A stretch of 64,000 nucleotides of DNA from Undaria pinnatifida (lineage: Eukaryota > Sar > Phaeophyceae > Laminariales > Alariaceae): positions 15,124,702-15,188,701 of the forward strand of contig JABAKD010000023.1 in the NCBI GenBank assembly GCA_012845835.1, read 5' to 3'. Made by a program: the position numbers and the translations under genes. The notes beneath the pieces are model-generated. The model saw nothing but the letters and a program-made list of their open reading frames with translations, did not search any database and was not told where the DNA came from. This document shows, one piece after another, positions 55,531 to 64,000 of the stretch; position 1 is the first letter of the stretch, and each line of letters begins with the position of its first letter.

Positions 55531-58272
55531 TCAGGGTTTATAACAGCCGCTGGCGTTGATAAAGGGATGCCTACAGTTGCGTAAGGAATGAGTGTCTTCG
55601 TGACAGTTGAGGCAATGACCCCTGTTTTCTCGGAGAGCCGCGGCGCGGGCAGAGGGCGTGAGGAGGCCGCTCCAGAGGGGAGGGTCGTCGGTCTTAAACG
55701 AGGCACTAACAGCGAAAACTTCTGCATAGTGTTGTTCTTCTAGGGGCCAGCAGTTGGACATTTTGTCGAGCCAGGGGTCGGTGGAAGCAACAATCGGCAT
55801 GACAATCGGATTATTGCTCGAACCCGTCTGCCAAGAAGGCGACTGGGACAGCACTCGGCCCTGGCCGCGCCCATGAATGGCGGGCCGGGGCCCCGACGGG
55901 GCGGATGACCGCGATCCCGTCGAAGAAACAGGTAGAGAAAAATGTTTTTCGCCGTTGACGGCAGGTGTCTTATTGTGCGCCAAGTCACTGAACGCTTTCC
56001 ACATGGCATCTAACGAGGCGTATGGCCGTGGGTCCGTAGCCTTCGAGCCAGGGTATAACGTAGGCATGAGCGTCGGAAACTGCTCGTTGACCGCCATCCT
56101 AACCACCTCCAGCACGACATCCGTCCCCGGGGACAAAACACGATCACTCCCCGTGACTGCCGATACTAGCACACGGAACTCCCGACTGAAATCAGAAAAA
56201 GGCGTGCCATTACACACTCCAAAAGTATGCAACTTAGTGTAGCCTTCGCCCGTGTCGACCCGGTCAAAATGCGTCACGAGCAGGCGTAGCAGGAGGGTGA
56301 AAGCCTCGGGCCCAGATGCTCCTCCGTCCAACGCTCTTGACACCTGTCCAAAACAATCGTCGATCAAGGTGGTCATGCGAGCGGTCGTGGGCCTGTCAGG
56401 TGTTATGGCACGGTTGAATGCCAGGCGGAGGGGGCGGATCCAACCGGGAACCCACGTGGGGGCACGTACACCCTCTTGGCAACGGTCGTCACAGCGCATG
56501 AGTATGTCAGTCATGGCAAACCGAACCGAACGTGTGAGTTGCTGTGTGCCGTCAGACTTGTTCAAAGAGGCGGGGAACGGTAGCACAGAAATGCGTGATA
56601 CGTCCTTGTGGGAGAGCTTAACATAGGCGCGCCTAACCGAGTCATCAAGCGTGGATTTAGCTAGAGCCGCGGCGGTAGCAAGTTCGGCGGTACGCTCGCG
56701 AGCCAAATCCGAAGAAACAGGCTTGGTGTGGTCACCCGACACAGTTAGTTTGCTCAGCCGGTCGGCGGACGAGGCAATATCCACCAGGGAAGGAGTTACT
56801 TGCCTCCTGCCAGCTACCACGGTCACCTCGCCGTGGTCCGTGTTCGAGCTCGAAGACGAGCGGGAGGACGTTGACGACTCGTCCCACGCTGAGGGCCCTC
56901 GTGTGCTGTTTTGCCGTCCTCCGGTGCCTCCTCCCGAGCTGCGACGGCCGCCCCGGTTGGTTCGGGCCTGGTTGCTCCCTTGGCGGCGCTGTGGGCCACC
57001 ACCCGTACCCGACGCTCCTCCCGCGCTTCCGCCACCGTTGCCACCACCGCGGCGGTTGTGGTGGCCACCACTCCCACCGTTTTCCCCGTTTCCCCCACTC
57101 TGGCCGCCACCACCCCCGGAGTTGCCACCTCCACGGTTGCGGTCCCCCCGATCACGGCTGCCACCGCGCCGCTGTTTGGTGGAGCGCCTTCCTCCCAGCG
57201 CTTCCTTTGGAGTCGGCCACAGGACTGGGTCAGGGGCGTCGTCGTGGGCCAATCTTAAGGCTTTGACCAAAGCGAGGGTAGGTGCTCGCCTCATCTGCCC
57301 GAAGGCGGACGAGTTGTCCCGGCGAGCCCAGACTGCTCCGACCGAAAGGTCTTCCGCCTTGAACGACGACCGTCGCTCTGAAGATAGAAGGGCCTTGGCC
57401 GCTGCTATCACCGCCTCCGCCAGATGCGCCGAGAACTCGACCCTCGGCGTGGTAGCCATGTACTGGACGCTGCCAGACATGAAAACGTCGTCCCGGGGTC
57501 GTGTATCTTGGGAGGCAACACTCAGCGGGCGCGCCGAGGAAGGGGCAGCTCTCGCCGGAGTCGATGTAGCTGAGAGGGCAACGGCTTGGCGTGCCCTCTC
57601 GACCGCGCGGGATGCCTCACGAGCAGCGGTCCTCGCCTGGTCGATGGCGTGATCCTCACGGCGTCGACGTTCGTCATCTAGCCGTTTGCGTTCCTCTCTT
57701 CGAAGCAGGGTCGCGTTGGCTTCGTCGAGAGCTCTTTGGGCCCGAGAAATTTCAGACTCTGAGTCTGAGGGGCCAGCATGGGAGCGCTGGTCTCCGTAGC
57801 TCTGGGGAAGGCGCTCTGTCGAGCGCGGAGAGGTCAGATGTCGACGGTGGTGCTCTGAGGACAGCTGGAGATGCTCCCTCGAGGCTGGGGATATTTGTCG
57901 TCGTGATGTCTCCGCGCCCGGTAGGAGTTTTTCCGCCTCGTCGACCGGCGAGTCGGGGTGGTCAGACGGTGTGCCGTGTTGTTGACTCGTGTTGGAGTCA
58001 CTATCGTCGTCCAGGTTTTCGGCGCGTCCTCCTCGTCTCGATTCGCGGGACCTCGAGCGTTCCCGTCCTTCTCCCTGGGCCTCCTGGATGGGGCGCGTGG
58101 AGGACCGCAGCCTGCCCGAGTAGCCCCCATCGTCACTGGTGGACATGGTGCCTAGGTGTAGTGAAGGGGGGGGGGTAGGAACGACGCGTGAAGAAGCTAT
58201 TGAGACAGATGAATTGTTGTGGTGTTCCTGCTCCAAGGAGCGGTATATCTGTGTTTCAGCAAACAGCAACAA
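55531..58272 (-). CDS. Ty3 gag-like protein
   Basis: A long minus-strand frame upstream of the pol parts. The N-terminus is Arg/Ser/Glu-rich, and a Met at about 58147 (MSTSDDGGYSG) is a likelier start than the first Met at 58272. A Gly-rich, RGG-like stretch lies in the middle (NRGGGNSGGG, HHNRRGGGNGGG). A gag-type helical region follows (FGQVSRALDGG, LLRLLVTHFDRVDTGEGYTK). The C-terminal knuckle is CLNCHEDTHSLRNC. It is larger than typical Ty3 gags because of the RGG-like and charged regions. Confidence 0.7.
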   Translation of the reverse strand: MLLFAETQIYRSLEQEHHNNSSVSIASSRVVPTPPPSLHLGTMSTSDDGGYSGRLRSSTRPIQEAQGEGRERSRSRESRRGGRAENLDDDSDSNTSQQHGTPSDHPDSPVDEAEKLLPGAETSRRQISPASREHLQLSSEHHRRHLTSPRSTERLPQSYGDQRSHAGPSDSESEISRAQRALDEANATLLRREERKRLDDERRRREDHAIDQARTAAREASRAVERARQAVALSATSTPARAAPSSARPLSVASQDTRPRDDVFMSGSVQYMATTPRVEFSAHLAEAVIAAAKALLSSERRSSFKAEDLSVGAVWARRDNSSAFGQMRRAPTLALVKALRLAHDDAPDPVLWPTPKEALGGRRSTKQRRGGSRDRGDRNRGGGNSGGGGGQSGGNGENGGSGGHHNRRGGGNGGGSAGGASGTGGGPQRRQGSNQARTNRGGRRSSGGGTGGRQNSTRGPSAWDESSTSSRSSSSSNTDHGEVTVVAGRRQVTPSLVDIASSADRLSKLTVSGDHTKPVSSDLARERTAELATAAALAKSTLDDSVRRAYVKLSHKDVSRISVLPFPASLNKSDGTQQLTRSVRFAMTDILMRCDDRCQEGVRAPTWVPGWIRPLRLAFNRAITPDRPTTARMTTLIDDCFGQVSRALDGGASGPEAFTLLLRLLVTHFDRVDTGEGYTKLHTFGVCNGTPFSDFSREFRVLVSAVTGSDRVLSPGTDVVLEVVRMAVNEQFPTLMPTLYPGSKATDPRPYASLDAMWKAFSDLAHNKTPAVNGEKHFSLPVSSTGSRSSAPSGPRPAIHGRGQGRVLSQSPSWQTGSSNNPIVMPIVASTDPWLDKMSNCWPLEEQHYAEVFAVSASFKTDDPPLWSGLLTPSARAAALRENRGHCLNCHEDTHSLRNCRHPFINASGCYKP

Positions 58273-58329
58273 TATGGGCCTTAACGCCGTCCAGCCTTAG
58301 TGATGGTAGCAGCCACGTCAACTAGCCGT

Positions 58330-59260
58330 ATAAGAGGAGTACAGCAGTAACAAGGTACCAATCATCATAACCGCAACATAAGAGCAGCGCCCAGTCTGAC
58401 CGTAGGGTATATGGGTAACGCCCGCACGAACCGCAGTACAAGGAGCCAAAACTGGGCATCACTGACTCCAACCGCAGTGCAGGGGGTGCAACACAGTAAG
58501 GGTACGTCTGCAGCCATCGCACTAAAACAGGCATCATTCGACCTAGGCGGGGGGAGGTAGCACAGGAGAGCGTCGCCCAAAACGCCCACGCTCATCGGAC
58601 CAAAACGGGCAGCATTTACCCTAGGTGTAGTGTAGGGGTTGTCACAAAAAAGGTTCGCCGAACACGCCGACGCTCATCGCACCAAAACAGGCAGCATTTA
58701 CCCTAGGTGTAGTGTAGGGGTGGAGCACAGTGTAAGCTCGTCCAACACGCTGACACTCAGCGCACCAAAACGGGCAGCACTTAACCTAGGTGTAGTGTAG
58801 GGGGGGAGCACAGTGAAAGGTCACCCAACACGCTGACACTCGTCGCACCAAAACAGGCAGCATTCAACCTAGGTGTAGTGTGGGGGTGGAAGCACAGTGT
58901 AAGATCGCCCAACACGCTGACACTCATCGCACCAAAACGGGCAGCATTTACCCTAGGTGTAGTGCAGGGGTGGAAGCACAGTGTAAGATCGCCCAACACG
59001 CTGACACTCATCGCACCAAAACGGGCAACATTTACCCTAGGTGTAGTGTAGGGGGGGGAGCACAGTGAAAAGTCACCCAACACGCTGACACTCGTCGCAC
59101 CAAAACGGGCAGCATTTACCCTAGGTGTAGTGTAGAGGGGGAGCACAGTGAAAGATCGCGCAGCCAACCGTGTAAAAATGGGCAGCATCTGCCCCCACAG
59201 CAGTAGTGTGGTGGGGGGTAGGACAGTATACGTTCGCGCACCAACCGTATATAAAAAAAA
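58330..59260 (-). repeat. 83-bp tandem array upstream of gag
   Basis: About ten units anchored on (G)CACCAAAAC at 58521, 58599, 58681, 58764, 58847, 58931, 59015 and 59099, with weaker units at both ends. Spacing is 78-84 bp, tightest in the middle. Each holds CCCTAGGTGTAGTG and CAACACGCTGACACTC. A fragment of the unit (GCCTAGGTGTAGTG) also sits at the likely gag start near 58151, linking the array to the element's leader. Apparent long frames here are repeat artefacts. Confidence 0.85.
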
Positions 59261-61085
59261 AAAAAAAAACAGCAACGCACCAACCGCCAGCGGAAGAAAT
59301 CCCACCGCGTTTTAGGGGCTGTCAGCACCTTTCCCCGAGGTAAAGGAGATATATTAGCGCTCTTTGATTCGAATACCCTCGGTGTAATGCAGGAACTACA
59401 CAACCACACGGTCGTCACAATGGCATTCCCCGATTTCCATACTTTTGATATTCACATCAACCGACCGATGTGGCGTCGGAGGGCTTAGATTTATATAGGT
59501 CAGCTATTTCCACTTGGCACAAAAATATGAGCAAATCATGCCCGCAAGAGGTTGGCAAGCTTGACGGAGGTGGACCCGGCAAGAGGTGATCCCCTCGAAC
59601 CGGGGGGGGGGTAGAATGACGATATAACTGGATTAGGCCGCGTACCCGGGTAGTAACGGATAGGAACTTTGGGATAAAAGAGAGGGGGAGTTTGGATATA
59701 GTCCAAAAACTCTTAGGAAGTTGTGTGCTTTGATAAAAATAATCACGCATCTAGTCTATAGCAACAAGGAGGGAGACAGACAGGAGCCCAATCTGCATGG
59801 TGGGTAGACAATAAGTGACGCTAAAACATTGAGAGCCATGGCCGGTACCTGATCGGCGGGTATCGACACATTATGAGAATTTGTTCTGCATAGATTGGCG
59901 GATGCCCCAAAAACGCCCTTTCCCTGCCCGCCGTGCACGAAACGTGTTCATAATGGGCATCATCAAGGAAAGGCAATGCTTTTGTAGTAAGCTGGGGGAA
60001 TTTATAATCGTGTAAGTGGCAACACGACCCTAACGTCTTGGAGAAGCTGAGTTGGAGAGGTGAGACACAGCCTGAATATGACCCTAGTTAAGCAAACGGG
60101 TTCGTTTAGCGGGTGCGTAGTTTTCTAACGGCAGGTGGAGACCTACCGTCGAAAAACTCAAAAATGTACAGGCGCAAGCAAATCCCGCACTATCCAAGTC
60201 AAAGACAGAACAAAAAGAGCTGTCGATTACAGGATGGCTATCTCATTTTCTTGGCCGAACCTTATACAGTTCGGCCAAAGAAGGCCGGCAAGTCCAAGGT
60301 GTTCACTAGACCGCAGGGGCGAGGTTAACACCAAGTCTGTGTTTTGCAGATGGATAAAAACTGGTACACAAACGAAAGTTTATGGAGGTCAAGCTTTTTT
60401 ACCCGGATCACCAGGAAGATCTAAAAAACAAATAAATAATAATAATCCTAGATAATCAGGTCTAGATAATAGCCTAGAAGGCGGCTCAACATAGGAGCGA
60501 AATGTTCCAGGAAAAAAGTTATTTTGAAAAATAATATTCAGGCGTCGTGAGTACCATCTACCGAGTGGAAAAGTCTACTGGGATGGATGGCCAAACCGCC
60601 TCGGTTGAATTTGCGATGCACGCGGTGTATCTTCTCTACCTCGTGGTTTGTGGCCGCAGAGCCTTAATGTCCTAGTCTCCTGCTCAGATAAGGCATCGGC
60701 ACGGACATTGATGGGGTGTGCTATGGGCGTCAACGAGTGGGAAGAACACACGCCAAGCGCTCGCTCGTACCATGTTCCGTTTGCGTATAGTATATCGACC
60801 CTCTCTTCTCTAAAACATACTTAAAATCCGACTATATTATCGGCTAGATCCTTCTTATTATGGCGCGGTGATAAGGTATTATATATAGTCTATATGATCG
60901 TTCTTTCTTTTTGGATTCGGTCAGGAGTTGTTTTCGTCTCGACCTCAGCATGGGTTGCTCGGAACTGGATTTCTCGGCCAAATCGCTTCGTTCAAGCGCC
61001 GTCTTCGGGGGGCGGCTCCAACGCCCCTCGCCCTGCCTTATCCGTCGCGGTGAGAAGGTATTATATATTATAAAAAATTAACATA
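59261..61085. other. No gene recognised
   Basis: A frame at 60113-60455 has no recognisable domain. A hairpin lies at 60251-60278. Two copies of a CGCGGTGA(T/G)AAGGTATTATATAT motif occur near 60863 and 61047. Confidence 0.5.
60251..60278. repeat. Perfect hairpin TTGGCCGAAC/GTTCGGCCAA
   Basis: A 10-bp stem with loop CTTATACA, extendable by three pairs past one bulged A (TTC...GAA). Confidence 0.8.
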
Positions 61086-61570
61086 CACTCCAGCTGTGAG
61101 ATCGAATACTTTGTCGAAACTCATCTTTGCAAGCTGTGTGTGATACTCCGATCGCGCGTATTACGGGTTGTGTGTCCTCATTAAGGATATAGGTCGGCGA
61201 CTCCCCTTGCAACTACAGTGTAGCTATCAGGGCCAACAGGGTGATGTTAGTCAGTCTGTGCGCGGAAACTATAAAGCCCGTTTCTGAGGGGGACAAAATC
61301 TGACAGCCGTGGAAGGAAATGCATCAGCTTATCAAGTGATACTGTAAGCCGACTAACCGGTGAGGGGAGGGCGGAGGTTTTAAGGACGTGGGGGCCTGAT
61401 TTTGATCAAAAGGGGGGCGGGAGGGCGGGAGGGGGGGAGGGGGGGGGGAGGGGGTGGGTGGGAATTGCAGCAGCGGCATGGACGGCTCTGAAACGATAAC
61501 GAGGCGATATCCAGGGCGTGGAAGTGTTTATTACTCTGGCGGATTTCGATAGTAGGTGGGGCGTTTAAGC
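61086..61570 (+). repeat. Dispersed repeat, copy 2 (see 22663-23340)
   Basis: Matches copy 1 nearly base for base over its first ~330 bp and its last ~115 bp, with a shorter G-rich middle. Confidence 0.75.
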
Positions 61571-61842
61571 AAGAGAGGGCAAGGAGAAAAAAAAATGTAT
61601 ATATATAATATGTGGTGGTACTCCGAGTGGGGGATGCGTGGTTGGTCGGTGTTGGGAAGCGTGCTCCTCATGGGTTCCGGTGCCCTTGTTTGGTCTCTCC
61701 TCATGGCTCGCTGGATAGACTCAAAAGCTTATACATTATTTCCTCTACATGGAACTCTGAAAGACAGACAACACAGGCCCTTGGCACACGGTAGTGCAGG
61801 GCAGAATAAGTAGAGCTGATAGAGCTGGTAGAGCAGGTAGTG

Positions 61843-61904
61843 AGAGCACGGGGGTGGGGTGAAGCTCACAGAGTTCGCTTCACCCCAGCATTGCTACTGT
61901 GCTC
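61843..61904. repeat. Two-step hairpin
   Basis: An inner stem GGGGTGAAGC/GCTTCACCCC (61856-61865 with 61877-61886, 11-nt loop) and an outer stem GAGAGCAC/GTGCTCTC, separated by unpaired sides. Confidence 0.75.
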
Positions 61905-62179
61905 TCTTCCGGACCTTTACCTATGGAACGTACAAGGAACGTTCTCCTGGATGTCCTAATGTTCCCATGAGCGCTTAACGCGCTTACTTCTATCTATCTT
62001 GTCCAGAGGAGGAACGTTCCATTTCCGAGAACGCTCTTGTGGTACAAACTAGCTAGATTCTACGGGTTATCCGCTCACTCAGAATGTTCCGTTTAAGAGA
62101 ACCTTCTTGTGGCCAATAGACCATGAATCTGCGGACTATCCTACCGAATCTATTGCCAGCTATACTGACACTCTATAAC

Positions 62180-62330
62180 ATTAGCCCACCCTGAATAGTC
62201 GTAGATGCAGATCACCTGCCCATTAAATGATGTCAACAAAACATCAAAAATTGGGAGGGGGATCGAAGATGCGGCTATTCGAAACAAACGAAAATGAGGC
62301 TATAGATTCCCCCACACCTCGTAATAATGA
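62180..62330 (+). repeat. Short dispersed repeat shared with 48546-48690
   Basis: Contains TAACATTAGCCCACCCTGA, AGTCGTAGATGCAG and TCGAAGATGCGGCT in the order seen at 48546. Confidence 0.5.
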
Positions 62331-62640
62331 GGCTTAAACGCCTCATTGCAAGATATACAACCCTATGATGGAGCTCACAACCGTGAGAGCTCGAAAAAGG
62401 GTATGTACCTACGGTATACCAGTAGCAATCGGCCTACGAAAACACGAAGGGCGTGGCCACTGAGCGCAAGGATGCGAAGGGGGCCAAAGAAGAAGGTATA
62501 GACGCGGAAATCAAGTCAGAAGAGAAGAAGGGAACACGTGTCGCGCTGTGGAGGCCAGACGAGTTTACGGCCTGAAGCGTAGTGCCGAAGGGGCGGGCGG
62601 TCGGTCCATTTGCCGGAAGACAAGAGAGAAATAAAGGAAC

Positions 62641-64000
62641 ACTGCCTAACAGAACATCAGAGTCCGCTACGTTGGACATGGACACCTGACGTGGGGCCAT
62701 CGCTTGGACGGTGAAAGAGAAACAACCAAGACGCGAAGAAGTACGCAAGCGTCGGGCCATTAATCGAAAGGCAGAAGAGAAAGAGCCTGAAGCAAGAGAA
62801 AACAAAAAACAGTGCCTAAAATAATGCCAGGGTCCGCAAGGTTGGACCTGGGAGGCTGACGTGGGACCATTGGTCGAAAGGCAAAACTATCAATAACCAG
62901 TACGCTGATGTGTAACGGAAGCACAGGGGCCGTAATGTGGGACCTAGGAGGCTAGCATAAGGCCCTTGGTCGAACTGTAGAACGGGAAACCGAGGCTACC
63001 AAAACAAATCGCGAAAACGCAGTGAAAGACAACACCGTAGTGAAATACAACACCTAAACAGTGGCACAGACAACACCAAAATGATGGTACTGGAGGCGTG
63101 TGTGATACGCCGGAAAGCTTAACCGGGGGGCAACAGTGGAGTACCCTTGAAAGCTATCTGGGTACAGTGCCATGAAAACGGGAAGAAATATGTGGTGAAG
63201 TCACCTAGCCAAAGCTATGCGCAAACAAGGACGAAACTGAAACGTAGACACCAGAAAGACGGAAGGCACTATCGGAAGCCGGAAAGAGAGTCGACATATG
63301 ACACCTTGAGAGGGTAACTAATAACGGGAACAATGCCAGCAAACGTAGCGAGGCTATTCAACCATAACAAAGCAAGCCAAAAACGGGGTCAACACGAGGA
63401 TACTCGTTCAGCTCGAAGCAGCGCTGAAAGTGTCTAGATCCAAAAAGAATGCAGGGAACAGAGAAGACAATATGAAGAAAAGCCGCAGCTGGGTACTATA
63501 CGTCGGGAACGCGGGGTCGCTAACGTGGAGCAACCCTAAAAAGGTAACCGAGAAAAATGCAGGGAAAAACAGGAAATAGGCAAATCGTGTCATAGCAACG
63601 TGCTGCAGCCTGACAAAAAGAAGGGTCCATAGCAAAGGACCTTGAAAGGCTACTTTCAGAAAACGAGCAACACTAGGTACGTAGCGAAGGTATACCTCCG
63701 AAAGCGATTTCGCCGGAAAAAAAAAAACAACACGAAAGGGGGTCAACAGGGAACGACCTATATGGGCTGCGAAGCCAAACTGGAGTCGAAACGTGGGCCC
63801 GATGCGACAAGTACGCCAACAAGCCAAGAGCAAAACGGGGGCCAAGAGGGGATGACCTGTGGACTGCACAGTCAGGACGGGCTGTAAACCCATGATTAAG
63901 GCCGGTGTAGTTGAACCCTATTGGCAGGTATGCCGAAAAGAAACAAGAAAAAGTGGTCGAGAGAAACAAAACCTGTTGGCTGCAAAGCCAGGACGGGGGT
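62641..64000. repeat. Degenerate long-period repeats
   Basis: Phrases like GTCCGC(A/T)A(G/C)GTTGGAC, GGGAGGCTGACGTGGGACCAT and GGTCGAAAGGCA recur near 62655, 62825 and 62925. Near 63840 and 63965 the phrase ACCTGT(T/G)G(G/A)CTGCA(A/C)AGCCAGGACGGG type recurs. The sequence is A/G-rich on + and has no convincing gene. It runs to the window edge. Confidence 0.5.

Larger units (their letters stand above)
49400..58272 (-). mobile_element. Ty3/gypsy (chromovirus-like) retrotransposon, broken
   Basis: Minus-strand parts occur in Ty3 order: gag with zinc knuckle (about 55531-58147), RNase H (about 52590-52975), integrase with HHCC, catalytic core and chromodomain (about 49800-51560) and a Tudor-like tail (about 49400-49690). 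Reverse transcriptase and protease are not recognised; the space between gag and RNase H holds a NADAR-domain frame instead. No LTR pair could be defined. The coding parts are broken in several places, and the element looks moderately old. Confidence 0.85.
61571..62640. other. No gene recognised
   Basis: Short frames only. It holds a nested hairpin, two variants of a GAACGTTCC..GAGAACG.TCTTGTGG phrase (62013 and 62080) and, at 62180-62330, a copy of the short repeat at 48546. Confidence 0.5.

Noticed and set aside
58781-59305. Repetitive hydrophobic frame on the minus strand
   Set aside because: It is a reading of the 83-bp array; the frame changes between units of 83 and 84 bp.
60113-60455. 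Overlapping frames of 71 and 106 codons
   Set aside because: Basic composition but no known domain, and a strong hairpin within; not enough to call a gene.
61556-61813. 85-codon forward frame
   Set aside because: Overlaps the end of a dispersed repeat, with no recognisable domain or splice context.
62434-63893. Two minus-strand frames of 123 and 161 codons
   Set aside because: They lie in degenerate repeats, and composition (A/G-rich opposite strand) explains the open frames and their Phe/Leu/Ser content.

Overview
The window is eukaryotic nuclear DNA: spliced genes, long introns, abundant microsatellites, and LTR, hAT and foldback-type transposons, with no bacterial operon structure. The organism is most likely a stramenopile, plausibly a brown alga. 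This is an inference from the PIN-LIKES (PILS) transporter gene with long repeat-filled introns and from the style of the Copia and Ty3 elements, whose C-terminal tail motif I associate with brown-algal genomes. No species-diagnostic gene is present.

Layout. 1-4.9 kb: microsatellites, a foldback element with telomere-like repeats in its middle, and a lone satellite unit. 4.9-12.3 kb: a 126-bp satellite split by a young, apparently whole Copia element (LTRs 5267-5796 and 11147-11678, one 1728-codon frame). 12.3-14.7 kb: no recognised gene, one element with CCCGGGTA inverted ends. 14.7-19.2 kb: the one host gene I recognise with confidence, the C-terminal half of a PILS/Mem_trans transporter on the + strand (exons near 14739-14829, then 15259-15355, 16102-16383, 17518-17645, 19029-19188). 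Its exons have partial copies lying beside them. 19.2-22.6 kb: an 18-bp minisatellite that seems to have grown out of that gene's last codons. 22.6-31 kb: G-rich dispersed repeats, a short terminal-inverted-repeat (TIR) family, palindromes and a tRNA-like promoter. 31.3-33.3 kb: Copia gag fossil. About 34-45.4 kb: a hAT transposon or hAT-derived gene on the minus strand, interrupted by an older, broken Copia (35448-41859, target duplication TCTCC). 45.8-46.4 kb: Copia RNase H fossil. 49.4-58.3 kb: a broken Ty3/gypsy element on the minus strand with gag, RNase H, integrase, chromodomain and a Tudor-like tail. A NADAR-domain reading frame lies between its gag and its RNase H. 58.3-59.3 kb: an 83-bp tandem array upstream of gag. 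59.3-64 kb: unrecognised sequence, a dispersed repeat also present at 22.7 kb, hairpins and degenerate repeats.

The most unusual observations are the NADAR domain inside a Ty3 footprint, the local exon duplication and coding-derived minisatellite at the PILS gene, and the Ty3 integrase carrying two different chromatin-reader-like modules. Apart from the PILS gene and perhaps NADAR or the hAT-derived gene, the window is transposon and repeat DNA.
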